Below the pieces are notes generated by a model, which did not search any database, was not told where the DNA came from, and saw nothing but the letters and a program-made list of their open reading frames with translations. A stretch of 64,000 nt of DNA from the NCBI RefSeq assembly GCF_024172165.1, contig NZ_JAMZEB010000002.1:434001-498000 (forward strand), written 5' to 3'. Source of the DNA: Nonomuraea thailandensis. Its GTDB lineage: Bacteria > Actinomycetota > Actinomycetes > Streptosporangiales > Streptosporangiaceae. Position numbers and translations under genes: made by a program. This document shows positions 25,425-33,082 of the stretch, one piece after another. Within the stretch, counting starts at the first letter, position 1, and every line of letters starts with the position of its first letter.

Positions 25425-26603
25425 ATGCCTCGGCACAAGAGGGAGCCCGGCCTGCTCCCACGCCCGCTCGCCGTTCTCGGAGCGCTCGCGCTCGCCGCCG
25501 GCACCGCCGCGGTGGTGCGGCTGCTGCCGGCCGATGCCGCCCAGCCGCGTTCCCCCGTCGCTCGCCCGCCCGTCACGGCTCCGCCTTCGCCGGTGGGGCC
25601 GGTGCCCGCCGCGTTCGTGGCGTTCGTGGACACCGCCCGCGAGCCCGCCTTCGACCTGCCCGCCCAGGCCCGCCGCACAGGCGTGCGCCGGTACGCGCTC
25701 GGCCACCTGATCGCGGGCGGCGACGGCTGCTCGCCCAAGTGGAGCGGCCTGCTGGAGCCGGACGGCGCTCCCGGTCCCGAGCGCACCGCGCTGGTGGACT
25801 CGGACGGCGACCTCTCCTCCGGCCGCGCCGGGCGGGCGGACTCGGCGGGCGCTCCTGCCGGATCGGCGGACTCGGAAGGCACTGCGGCCGGATCGGCGGA
25901 CTCGGCGGGCGCCCTTGCCGTGGGCCGTGCGGGCCTGCTCGACCCGGGCAGGAACCCGGTGGCCAACCGGATCGGGCGGCTCAGGGCGATGGGCGGCGAC
26001 GCCGCGCCCGTGTTCGGCGGCCCGGGCGGGCCCGAGCTGGCCGCCACCTGCACCAGGCCGGGCGGGCTGGCCGCGGCCTACCGCCGGGTGGTCGGCGCGT
26101 TCGACGCCGCCGCCGTGGACTTCGAGGTGCGCGACAGCGCCGACCGGGCCGCGGTGCTGCGCCGCGCGCGGGCCATCCATGCCGTCCAGCGCGAGCGGCG
26201 CCTGCGGGTCAGCTTCACGCTGCCGCTGCGCCGCGACGGCCTGGCCCCCGGCGACGCCGCGATGTTGCGCGCCACCCACGAGGCGGGCGCCGAGGTCGCC
26301 ACCGTCAACCTGCTGGCCCCCATCGAGCCGCGCGCCTCGACGGGCGCGCGGCTGGGCCGGGTGGCGGCGTCCGTACGGGCGGCGGCGGAGCAGATCGCGC
26401 CGGCCCAGGGGCTGGCGGACCCCGGCCAGGTGTGGCGGCGCATCGCGCTGACCCCGGTGCTGGCCGACGCGGGCGACCTGAGCGAGCGCGACGCCCGCGT
26501 GCTGACCGACTACGCCGCCCGCCACGGCCTGGCCTGGCTTTCACTGCGCGGAGTCACCCCGAAGCCGGACGTGTCACGCATTCTTTGGCGAACTCCGCCC
26601 TGA
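25425..26603 (+). CDS. Secreted GH18 chitinase-like protein lacking the catalytic acid
   Basis: 392 residues with N-terminal signal or anchor (about 12-38). The body matches the bacterial GH18 chitinase-like group (PF-ChiA-like): YALGHLIAGGDGCSPKWSG, IGRLRAMGGDAAPVFGGPGG, ELAATC, AAAYRRVVGAFD and RVSFTLPLRRDGLAPGD, as expected of the barrel strands. At the catalytic strand, where the family has LDFDIE, this protein reads VDFEVR (231-236): the general-acid Glu is Arg236. The later MTMDY-type strand is also replaced (LLAPIEP). A three-unit ADSAGAPAGS-like insert (138-167) sits between strands. Probably a glycan-binding pseudo-enzyme. Confidence 0.75.
   Translation: MPRHKREPGLLPRPLAVLGALALAAGTAAVVRLLPADAAQPRSPVARPPVTAPPSPVGPVPAAFVAFVDTAREPAFDLPAQARRTGVRRYALGHLIAGGDGCSPKWSGLLEPDGAPGPERTALVDSDGDLSSGRAGRADSAGAPAGSADSEGTAAGSADSAGALAVGRAGLLDPGRNPVANRIGRLRAMGGDAAPVFGGPGGPELAATCTRPGGLAAAYRRVVGAFDAAAVDFEVRDSADRAAVLRRARAIHAVQRERRLRVSFTLPLRRDGLAPGDAAMLRATHEAGAEVATVNLLAPIEPRASTGARLGRVAASVRAAAEQIAPAQGLADPGQVWRRIALTPVLADAGDLSERDARVLTDYAARHGLAWLSLRGVTPKPDVSRILWRTPP
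25836..25925 (+). repeat. Three 30-bp tandem repeats in the GH18-like gene
   Basis: Three adjacent 30-base units starting GCGGACTCGG encode ADSAGAPAGS, ADSEGTAAGS and ADSAGALAVG. They form a low-complexity insert between barrel segments. Confidence 0.8.
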
Positions 26604-26653
26604 AGATAGGATTTCGCTGACCAGGGTGGCTTCAGCGAGCAGGGGAGGGCGTG

Positions 26654-27769
26654 ATGACGACACGTCCTGACACCGCGAAGAAGCTGCTGCTGTACTGGAT
26701 GTACGGCACGCTCGGCCTGGCCTGGTTCATGTCCCTGCTCTTCATCGTCGAGGACGTGTCGAGCGGCGGGCTGACCGTCGCCAGAGCGGCGTGCAGCGCC
26801 GTCCTGGCGACCGGCTTCTACGCGCTCACCCCCTTCCTGCTGCACGAGGCCTTCGAGCACCGCCCGGGGCCCACCATGAAGCTGCTGCTCGCGGGCACGT
26901 TCTCGGCGGCGTTGTTCCTGGTGCTGCCCCTCGACGGCGCTTCGGTCGCCACGTGGTTGCAGACGCCGACCCTGTGGGCGGCGCTGGCCTCCCTCTATCT
27001 CAGACCGCGCACGACGGTCTTGATGGCCGCGTCGCTGGCCGTCGCGATCGCCGTCTACGCCGGCCAGGTGACCGACCAGCCCTGGCAGGGCGTCCTGCTC
27101 GTCGAGGTCGTCAACTCGACCCTGACGATCGGCGCCATGGTCCTGTGGCGCTGGCTCTGGTGGGTGATCAGGGACGCCAACAAGAGCCGCGAGGCCAGGG
27201 CCAGGCTCGCGGTGGCGGAGGAGCGGCTGCGCTTCGCCCGCGACCTGCACGACCTGCTCGGGCACAGCCTGTCCGTCATCACGCTGAAGAGCGAGCTGGC
27301 CGCGAAGCTGGCGACCAAGGACGCCGGCCGCGCGGCGGCCGAGATGGCCGAGGTGCGCGCGCTCGCCGGCGAGTCGCTGTTCGAGGTGCAGCAGGCGGTG
27401 CACGGCTACCAGGCACTCGACCTGGAGGAGGAGCTGGCGGGAGTGCGCGCGGCGCTGGAGGCGGCCGGGGTCCGCTGTGCGATCGAGGCCAGCACCGGCG
27501 GCCTGTCGCCGTCCGCCAAGATGCTGCTGGCCTGGGCGGTCCGCGAGGGCGGCACGAACATCCTCAAGCACAGCGCGGCCACGCGGTGCGAGATCAGAAT
27601 CGACGAGGGGGTGCTGGAGATGCTCAACGACGGGGTCACGGAGCTGCCGGCGGCGCCCGGGAGCGGCCTGCGCGGCCTGTCGGAGCGGCTGGTCACCGTG
27701 GGCGGGTCCTTCTCCGCCGAGCCCGCGCCGGACGGGCGGTTCCTCCTGCGCGCGGTGGTGCCGGCATGA
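26654..27769 (+). CDS. Sensor histidine kinase (HisKA_3 type)
   Basis: 371 residues. About six hydrophobic helices in residues 10-172 form a membrane sensor without a large extracellular domain. A coiled segment leads to the dimerisation helix with phospho-acceptor His199 in FARDLHDLLGHSLSV. The ATPase domain has the N-box REGGTNILKHS, LEMLNDGV (D-box-like) and GSGLRGLSERL (G-box). This is the DesK/NarL-associated class that pairs with LuxR-type response regulators. GGGGAGGG lies just upstream. Its stop overlaps the start of the second kinase-like gene (ATGA), so all three genes form one operon. Confidence 0.9.
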   Translation: MTTRPDTAKKLLLYWMYGTLGLAWFMSLLFIVEDVSSGGLTVARAACSAVLATGFYALTPFLLHEAFEHRPGPTMKLLLAGTFSAALFLVLPLDGASVATWLQTPTLWAALASLYLRPRTTVLMAASLAVAIAVYAGQVTDQPWQGVLLVEVVNSTLTIGAMVLWRWLWWVIRDANKSREARARLAVAEERLRFARDLHDLLGHSLSVITLKSELAAKLATKDAGRAAAEMAEVRALAGESLFEVQQAVHGYQALDLEEELAGVRAALEAAGVRCAIEASTGGLSPSAKMLLAWAVREGGTNILKHSAATRCEIRIDEGVLEMLNDGVTELPAAPGSGLRGLSERLVTVGGSFSAEPAPDGRFLLRAVVPA

Positions 27770-28878
27770 ACGTCCTCGACCGCGTGCGGAACGCGTCCAA
27801 GCTGGACAAGGTCCGCTGGCTCGTCGTCTACTGCACGGATCTGGTGCTCCTGGTGCCCGTGCTCGGGTACCTCGATCTGTACATCCGCTGGCGGGAGATG
27901 GCCGTGGCGTGGCCGCTGATCGCCGTCGGCGCGAGCCTGCTGCTGGTCTTCAACGTGCTGAGCACCCGGCCGTTCAGGATCGCGATCCGCGGGGGGAAAC
28001 GCCCCACGGCCATCCTGGCGATCACCGGGACGATCGCCGTGCTGCTGGCCGCGGCCGGGCAGGTGTTCGCGCTGCCCACCTGGCTGTCGCTGCTGGCGCC
28101 GTTCGTCCGCAAGCGCACGATCATCGCCGTGTCCGTCGCCTCGATCGTGCTGTTCAACTTCTACGCCTCCTTCGCCCCGGGATTCAACGTCCCCCTGCTG
28201 CTCGTGGTGCAGTCCTTCTTCACCGCGATCTGCGTCGGCGCCGTCCTGGCCAACCTCAAGCTGTGGCGGCTCACCCTGGAGGCGCACGAGGGGGAGGAGG
28301 CGATGGCCAAGCTGGCGGTCTCGGAGGAGCGGCTGCGTTTCGCCCGCGACCTGAACGACCTGCTCGGCCGCAGCCTCACCGACGTCGCGGTCAGGACCGA
28401 GCACGCCGAGCGGACCCTGGCCGTCGACCGGGAGGCGGCCGCGGCCGAGATGTTCGAGGTGCGCGACCTGTCCAGGAGGTCGCTGCGCGAGGTGCGCACC
28501 GTCGTGCAGAACTACCGGGCCATCGACCTGGACGAGGTGCTGGCCAGCGTGCGCGCGGTGCTGGAGGCGGCCGACGTGCGCTGCACGGTGTGGGCCGACA
28601 CCGGCTCGCTGCCGCCCGAGACCAGGACGCTGCTGGCCACCGTCGTACGCGAGGGCGCGACGAACGTCCTCAAGCACAGCAAGGCCGAACGCTGCACGAT
28701 CACCATCGAGAACGGGGTGCTGGAGATGTCCAACGACGGGGTCAGCGGACCGGTCGGCGAGCACGCGCCGATCGGCCTGGCGGGGCTCGCGCAACGGGTG
28801 CGCGCGGCGGGCGGCACCCTGGAGGCCGAGCCGGTGGCCGGCGGCCGGTACCTGCTGCGGGCGGCGGTGCCCGCATGA
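27766..28878 (+). CDS. Pseudo-histidine kinase (phospho-acceptor His replaced by Asn)
   Basis: 370 residues, paralogous to the preceding kinase along its whole length: multi-helix N-terminus, ERLRFARDL helix, EVRDLSRRSLREV helix, N-box VREGATNVLKHS, LEMSNDGV and IGLAGLAQRV. At the phospho-acceptor the sequence is FARDLNDLLGRSLTD: Asn197 (codon AAC at 28354) stands where the partner has His199, and the next conserved His is Arg. It cannot autophosphorylate in the usual way. It may act as a heterodimer partner, a phosphatase or a decoy for the response regulator. Coupled by ATGA overlaps at both ends. Confidence 0.85.
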   Translation: MNVLDRVRNASKLDKVRWLVVYCTDLVLLVPVLGYLDLYIRWREMAVAWPLIAVGASLLLVFNVLSTRPFRIAIRGGKRPTAILAITGTIAVLLAAAGQVFALPTWLSLLAPFVRKRTIIAVSVASIVLFNFYASFAPGFNVPLLLVVQSFFTAICVGAVLANLKLWRLTLEAHEGEEAMAKLAVSEERLRFARDLNDLLGRSLTDVAVRTEHAERTLAVDREAAAAEMFEVRDLSRRSLREVRTVVQNYRAIDLDEVLASVRAVLEAADVRCTVWADTGSLPPETRTLLATVVREGATNVLKHSKAERCTITIENGVLEMSNDGVSGPVGEHAPIGLAGLAQRVRAAGGTLEAEPVAGGRYLLRAAVPA

Positions 28879-29474
28879 CGACCCGCGTGCTGCTGGCCGA
28901 CGACGAGCACCTGATCCGCGGCGCCATCGCGGCCCTGCTGGACCTGGAGGACGGCATCGAGGTCGTCGCCCAGGTGGGCAGGGGGGACGAGGTGGTGGGC
29001 GCGGTCGCCGAGCACCGTCCCGACGTGGCCGTGCTCGACATCGAGATGCCCGGCATGGACGGGCTGAGCGCGGCCGAGCAGATCAGCTCCCAGTGCAAGA
29101 TCGTCATCCTGACGAGCCTGGGCCGGCCCGGTTACCTGCGCAGGGCCATGGCGGCGGGCGTCAGCGGCTTCCTCGGCAAGGACGCCTCGGCCGAGGAGCT
29201 GGCGATGGCCATCCGCAAGGTCCAGTCCGGCGGCCGCTACCTGGACGCGGAGCTGGCGGCGGCGGCGATGGCGGCCGGCGACAGCCCGCTGACCGAGCGC
29301 GAGCGCGACGCGCTGCGCCTGGCGGCGGAGGGCGCCACGATCTCCAGGATCGCCGGCGAGCTGCACCTGACCGAGGGCACGGTGCGCAACTACCTGTCCA
29401 GCGCGATGACCAAGCTGAACGCGCAGAACCGGCTGGAGGCCATCCGCACGGCCCAGCAGATGGGCTGGCTCTGA
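28875..29474 (+). CDS. NarL/FixJ-type response regulator
   Basis: 199 residues: receiver domain with the acidic pair DD9-10, phospho-acceptor Asp55 in VAVLDIEMPG, Thr in VILTSLG and Lys in FLGKDAS; then a LuxR-type HTH (about 132-195) with LTEREREALRLAAEG-like start (LTERERDALRLAAEG) and TVRNYLSSAMTKL recognition helix. It resembles DesR-like regulators that work with HisKA_3 kinases. The start overlaps the stop of the pseudo-kinase gene. Target genes are unknown. Confidence 0.92.
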   Translation: MTTRVLLADDEHLIRGAIAALLDLEDGIEVVAQVGRGDEVVGAVAEHRPDVAVLDIEMPGMDGLSAAEQISSQCKIVILTSLGRPGYLRRAMAAGVSGFLGKDASAEELAMAIRKVQSGGRYLDAELAAAAMAAGDSPLTERERDALRLAAEGATISRIAGELHLTEGTVRNYLSSAMTKLNAQNRLEAIRTAQQMGWL

Positions 29475-29603
29475 CCCCGCGCCACCGAACGACCCCACGC
29501 CACCGCACGACCCCACGCCATCGAGCGCGACATCACGCCATGAGCGTGACCCCACGCCATCGAGCGACCCCACGCCATCGAGCGCGACACCACGCCTTCG
29601 AGC
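29473..29603. repeat. Minisatellite of seven 18-20 bp units
   Basis: Seven imperfect tandem units based on GACCCCACGCCATCGAGC run from the stop of the response-regulator gene. Some units have a two-base GC addition at the front (18- and 20-base forms). No start or ribosome site supports translation. It lies in the 3' untranslated region or promoter of the next gene. Confidence 0.8.
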
Positions 29604-29725
29604 GACACCATGCAATTCGGCACAGAAGGCGTGTCCGTTCCGGCACTGAGCCCAGGCCCTCCTCCGAGCTGTACTCATCTTCGGCCGCCGATCGCGGCGG
29701 CCTGTCATCCGACAGAGGGGGATGT

Positions 29726-30313
29726 ATGAGTACGACACGGGGGACCGGCAGCCGGTCGAGGGCCACCGTCCTGCGCCGGCACGGGGTGCGCGCCCTGACG
29801 GCGGGCGCCACGGTGGCCGCCGCCGCGGCCGCCTCGCTGCTCGCCGTGGCCGGGCCGGCCCACGCCGCCGCCAACGTGAGCGTCTCGGCGCCGCTGCTGC
29901 AGATCACCGCGGACGCCGCCGCCGACGCGATCACGATCACGCAGGTGGGCGGCAGGCTCGTGGTCAGGAACGACGGCGGGTTGTTGTTCCCCGGCGCCGG
30001 CTGCACCGCGACCGCCAAGAACGTGTCGGTCTGCGACGCCGACGGCGTCACCACGATCGTGGCCGACACGGGCGCGGGGAACGACACGCTGACGAACAGG
30101 ACCACGCTGCGCTCGAGGGTCGTCCTCGGTGCGGGCTCGGACCTGTTCTTCGGCGGGACGGCCACGGACCAGGCGGCCGGCGAGGCGGGCGACGACCGGC
30201 TCGCCGGCCAGACGGGCGACGACGTGCTGCTCGGCGGCGACGGCGCCGACAGCGCGAACGGCGGTGACGGCGCCGACAAGTGCGACGCGGAGACCGTCAC
30301 GCTCTGCGAATAG
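29726..30313 (+). CDS. Small secreted RTX-like calcium-binding protein
   Basis: 195 residues. A signal peptide with a charged start (RSRATVLRRHG), an Ala-rich core and cleavage after GPAHA. The mature part contains an N-terminal beta-rich region and, from about residue 120, glycine-aspartate repeats: GAGNDTL, GSDLFFGG, GDDRLAGQTGDDVLLGG and GDGADSANGGDGADKC, near the GGxGxDxxx nonapeptide of RTX/hemolysin-type Ca2+ binders. Two Cys near the end may form a disulfide. GAGGGGGA upstream serves as ribosome site. Extracellular role unknown. Confidence 0.8.
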   Translation: MSTTRGTGSRSRATVLRRHGVRALTAGATVAAAAAASLLAVAGPAHAAANVSVSAPLLQITADAAADAITITQVGGRLVVRNDGGLLFPGAGCTATAKNVSVCDADGVTTIVADTGAGNDTLTNRTTLRSRVVLGAGSDLFFGGTATDQAAGEAGDDRLAGQTGDDVLLGGDGADSANGGDGADKCDAETVTLCE

Positions 30314-30319
30314 CGCGAA

Positions 30320-30350
30320 GCGGCGCTCCCGGGGCCGCCGGGAGCGCCGC
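30320..30350. terminator. Hairpin terminator between convergent genes
   Basis: Thirteen-bp perfect stem (30320-30332 with 30338-30350) and five-base loop just after the RTX-like gene, facing the opposing lamin-tail gene. Confidence 0.75.
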
Positions 30351-30418
30351 CGCCCGATCTCGCGGGCCGACGGGGCCGCTCCGACGTTCAGCGGCAGCCC
30401 GCCGCCCGTCCCGCAGGC

Positions 30419-30883
30419 TCAGCAGGTCACGTAGGCGGAGGTGCTGCGCGCCTTGTAGGAGCAGGAGTCGACGAGCTTGCCGCCGGAGTTGCGCACGTAG
30501 GCGGTGTCCTGGTCGTTGTTCCACACGTACTGCCTGCGGTTCCAGAACACGCTGCTGGTGCCGTCGTTCCCCTGCCCGGTGCGCACCGTGATCCGCTTCT
30601 TGGCCCCCAGCACCACGTCGGCGCCGAACTCGTAGGCGTAGCCCGTCTTGTCCCGCACGCTCCACCCCTCCAGGTCGATGGCCTTCCTGGTGGTGTTGAG
30701 CAGGGTGATGTACTCGGCGTTCAGCGACTCGTTGGAGCGCCGGTCCGCCCCCGGCGAGTCGTAGTAGATCTTCACGATCTGCAGGGCGGGTGCGGCGGCC
30801 TGGGCGGGCAGCGCCGTGCCGAGCGCCGTGCCGAGTGTCGCGGCCGCGGTGAACAGCGTCGCGAGCGTGGAGGCAAGTCTCAC
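30419..30883 (-). CDS. Secreted lamin-tail-domain (LTD) protein
   Basis: 154 residues: signal peptide with cleavage after LPAQA, then one LTD fold: IVKIYYDSPGADRRSNESLN, AEYITLLNTTRKAIDLEGWSV, YVWNNDQDTAYVRNSGGKL and a final pair of Cys (DSC and VTC). LTD proteins bind DNA or anchor surface proteins in other bacteria; here it is a single small extracellular domain. GTG start with AAGGAA eight bases upstream. It converges with the RTX-like gene and is divergent from the oligosaccharide operon. Confidence 0.85.
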   Translation of the reverse strand: MRLASTLATLFTAAATLGTALGTALPAQAAAPALQIVKIYYDSPGADRRSNESLNAEYITLLNTTRKAIDLEGWSVRDKTGYAYEFGADVVLGAKKRITVRTGQGNDGTSSVFWNRRQYVWNNDQDTAYVRNSGGKLVDSCSYKARSTSAYVTC

Positions 30884-31245
30884 CGTCGAGTTCCTTCACG
30901 TATGTGGCGAATGTGACGGATGTAGGACGGCGGAGTGTGTCGCCTGGTTGGCAGGTGACGCCTGTTGAAACGTTCGGCGGGTGTTTTCTGAGAGCGTTTG
31001 CGGGGCACGTCTCGAAAGCGTCACGGCTCTTGACTGTATGGACGCGCGGAATTTACGTTCGCGGTACTTATCCGGTTCAGCGAGCCCTTCCGGGTCCGCA
31101 CTTGATGAACAGAGAAATCGGTCACCGGCCCTTTGTGCGCGGGCGCTTTTTGCGTCAGCCCTGGGAGCGCTCCCAAGGGGCCGAATTCGGGGGTCTGACA
31201 GGCGTACGTACCCTTCGCGCCGGGCGCGGAGGAAGGAGAGAAGCG
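30884..31245. other. Intergenic promoter region of the oligosaccharide operon
   Basis: 362 bases between divergent genes. It contains the CebR-type operator (separate entry) and an AT-richer stretch with TTGACT at 31030. No open frame here looks coding. Confidence 0.6.
31162..31175. promoter_or_regulatory. CebR-type LacI-family operator
   Basis: Perfect 14-base palindrome TGGGAGCGCTCCCA, 70 bases before the binding-protein start. It is identical to the binding site known for the cellobiose repressor CebR in actinobacteria. The operon is therefore probably derepressed by cello-oligosaccharides or a related glycan. No LacI-type gene is in this window, so the repressor acts from elsewhere. Confidence 0.8.
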
Positions 31246-33003
31246 ATGCGTAACCGGGCTCGGATCATGATTCCGCTCGTGGCGGCGGGCCTGCTCGCCG
31301 CGGCCTGCTCCGGTGGCGGAGCCACGCCGACCCCGCCGGCCGCCCAGCCGCAGAGCCAGGGTGCGGCGGCCAGTGCCAACCCCGACCAGCTTCCGCGCAA
31401 CGAGACGCTCTACACCACGGGCACCCAGTGGGGGCCGCCGGCCAACTTCAACCCGATCCGCGAGTGGGACTCGGCCATCGGCACCAAGGGCCTGGTGTAC
31501 GAGACGCTCTTCCACTACGACCCCAACGCGGCCAAGCTCAACGGCTGGCTGGCCGAGAGCGGCTCATGGGCCGACGACACCACCTACCAGGTCAAGCTGC
31601 GGCCGGGGATCAAGTGGTCGGACGGCCAGCCCTTCACCGCCAAGGACGTCGTCTTCTCCTTCGAGCTCGGCAAGATGGAGACCATCCCGTACCACCACCT
31701 GTGGGACTGGCTGAAGACCGTCGAGGCGGTCGACGACCAGACCGTGAAGTTCACCTTCTCCAAGGCCAACTACCAGCAGTGGGACTTCAACCTCTACAGC
31801 CGCTCCATCGTGCCCGAGCACGTCTGGAAGGGCCGCTCGGAGAAGGACGTGCTCGACGGGACCAACGAGAACCCGGTGGGCACGGGGGCGTACAAGTTCC
31901 TCAGCAAGGACCAGGACCGCGTGGTCCTGCAGCGGCGCGACGACTGGTGGGGCAAGACGGCGCTCAACATGGAGCCCAAGCCGCGCTACATCGTCGACAT
32001 CGCCACGCCCAGCAACGAGGTGGCGATGGGCATGCTGCTGCAGAAGGGCCTGGACCTCAGCAACAACTTCCTGCCCGGCGTGGCCAACCTGGTCAAGGGC
32101 AACTTCGGGCTGACGACGTACTACAACGAGCCCCCGTACATGTTGTCGGCCAACACCGCGTGGCTGGTGCCCAACACCACCAAGAAGCCGATGGACGACC
32201 CGGCCTTCCGCAAGGCGCTGGCCTCCTCCGTGGACGTCAAGAAGATCGTCGAAGGCGTGTACGGCAACCTCGTCAAGGCCGCCAGCCCCACCGGCCTGCT
32301 GCCCCAGTGGGACAAGTACGTGGACCAGAGCGTGGTCTCCTCCGCCGGCTTCGCCTTCGACGCCGCCAAGGCCAAGAAGCTGCTGTCCGACGCCGGGTAC
32401 AAGGACACCGACGGCGACGGGTTCGTCGAGAACAAGGACGGCTCCAAGATCAGCCTGACCCTGATCGTGCCGTCGGGCTGGACCGACTGGATGGAGTCGG
32501 CCAGATCCATCTCCGCCAGCGCCAAGAGCGCCGGCATCCAGATCACGCCCGAGTTCCCCGACTTCAACGCGCTGGTCGAGCAGCGCGCGAAGGGCGACTT
32601 CGACCTGCTCATCAACAACGAGCGGCAGCTGTCGAACTCGCCGTACACCTACTACGAGTACATGTTCCAGCTCCCGGTGCAGAAGCAGCAGAACACCGTC
32701 AACTTCGCCCGTTACGAGAACGAGCAGGCCTGGAAGCTGGTCCAGGACCTCGACCAGATCAAGACCGACGACACGGCGGGCATGCAGAAGGTCATCTCGC
32801 AGCTCCAGCAGATCCATCTCGACGACATGCCGGTGATCCCGCTCTGGTACAACGGCCTGTGGGCGCAGTCCAGCACCAGCGTGTGGAAGAACTGGCCGGC
32901 CGCGGCGGGCAGCGCGCCCAAGACCGGCGCGGTGATGTGGCGCAACTGGCTCGAGCTCGGCGGCTTCGAGACGCTCACCCAGCTCCAGCCCGCCGCCTCC
33001 TGA
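31246..33003 (+). CDS. Oligosaccharide ABC transporter substrate-binding lipoprotein (SBP_bac_5)
   Basis: 585 residues. Signal peptide ending in lipobox LAAACSGG (lipidated Cys21), followed by a Thr/Pro/Gln linker and an OppA-like family-5 binding domain: GTKGLVYETLFHYDPN, KLRPGIKWSDGQPFTAKDVVFSFE, NPVGTGAYKFLSK and the C-terminal DDMPVIPLWYNG. Family-5 proteins bind peptides, but a subgroup takes cello- and manno-oligosaccharides; the CebR site upstream and a beta-mannosidase downstream support the glycan reading. GGAAGGAGAG precedes ATG. First gene of a six-gene operon. Confidence 0.9.
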   Translation: MRNRARIMIPLVAAGLLAAACSGGGATPTPPAAQPQSQGAAASANPDQLPRNETLYTTGTQWGPPANFNPIREWDSAIGTKGLVYETLFHYDPNAAKLNGWLAESGSWADDTTYQVKLRPGIKWSDGQPFTAKDVVFSFELGKMETIPYHHLWDWLKTVEAVDDQTVKFTFSKANYQQWDFNLYSRSIVPEHVWKGRSEKDVLDGTNENPVGTGAYKFLSKDQDRVVLQRRDDWWGKTALNMEPKPRYIVDIATPSNEVAMGMLLQKGLDLSNNFLPGVANLVKGNFGLTTYYNEPPYMLSANTAWLVPNTTKKPMDDPAFRKALASSVDVKKIVEGVYGNLVKAASPTGLLPQWDKYVDQSVVSSAGFAFDAAKAKKLLSDAGYKDTDGDGFVENKDGSKISLTLIVPSGWTDWMESARSISASAKSAGIQITPEFPDFNALVEQRAKGDFDLLINNERQLSNSPYTYYEYMFQLPVQKQQNTVNFARYENEQAWKLVQDLDQIKTDDTAGMQKVISQLQQIHLDDMPVIPLWYNGLWAQSSTSVWKNWPAAAGSAPKTGAVMWRNWLELGGFETLTQLQPAAS

Positions 33004-33028
33004 CGAGCCGCCCGGACGAACCCCCCGA

Positions 33029-33062
33029 TCCCTCCGCCCCGCGTATCCCCGGGGCGGAGGGA
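33029..33062 (+). terminator. Intercistronic hairpin after the binding-protein gene
   Basis: Twelve-bp perfect stem (TCCCTCCGCCCC with its complement) and 10-base loop between the binding-protein stop and the first permease. No T-run follows. It may be a partial terminator or a barrier protecting the upstream message. Confidence 0.6.
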
Positions 33063-33082
33063 CCTCCCCGGAGACAACACAC

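Noticed and set aside
29473..29603. Possible CRISPR array
   Set aside because: Units of 18-20 bases have no unique spacers between them, and no cas genes are nearby.
29390..29623. Minus-strand open frame encoding repeated SMAWGR peptides
   Set aside because: It is the translation of the minisatellite on the opposite strand; no ribosome site and no folded part.
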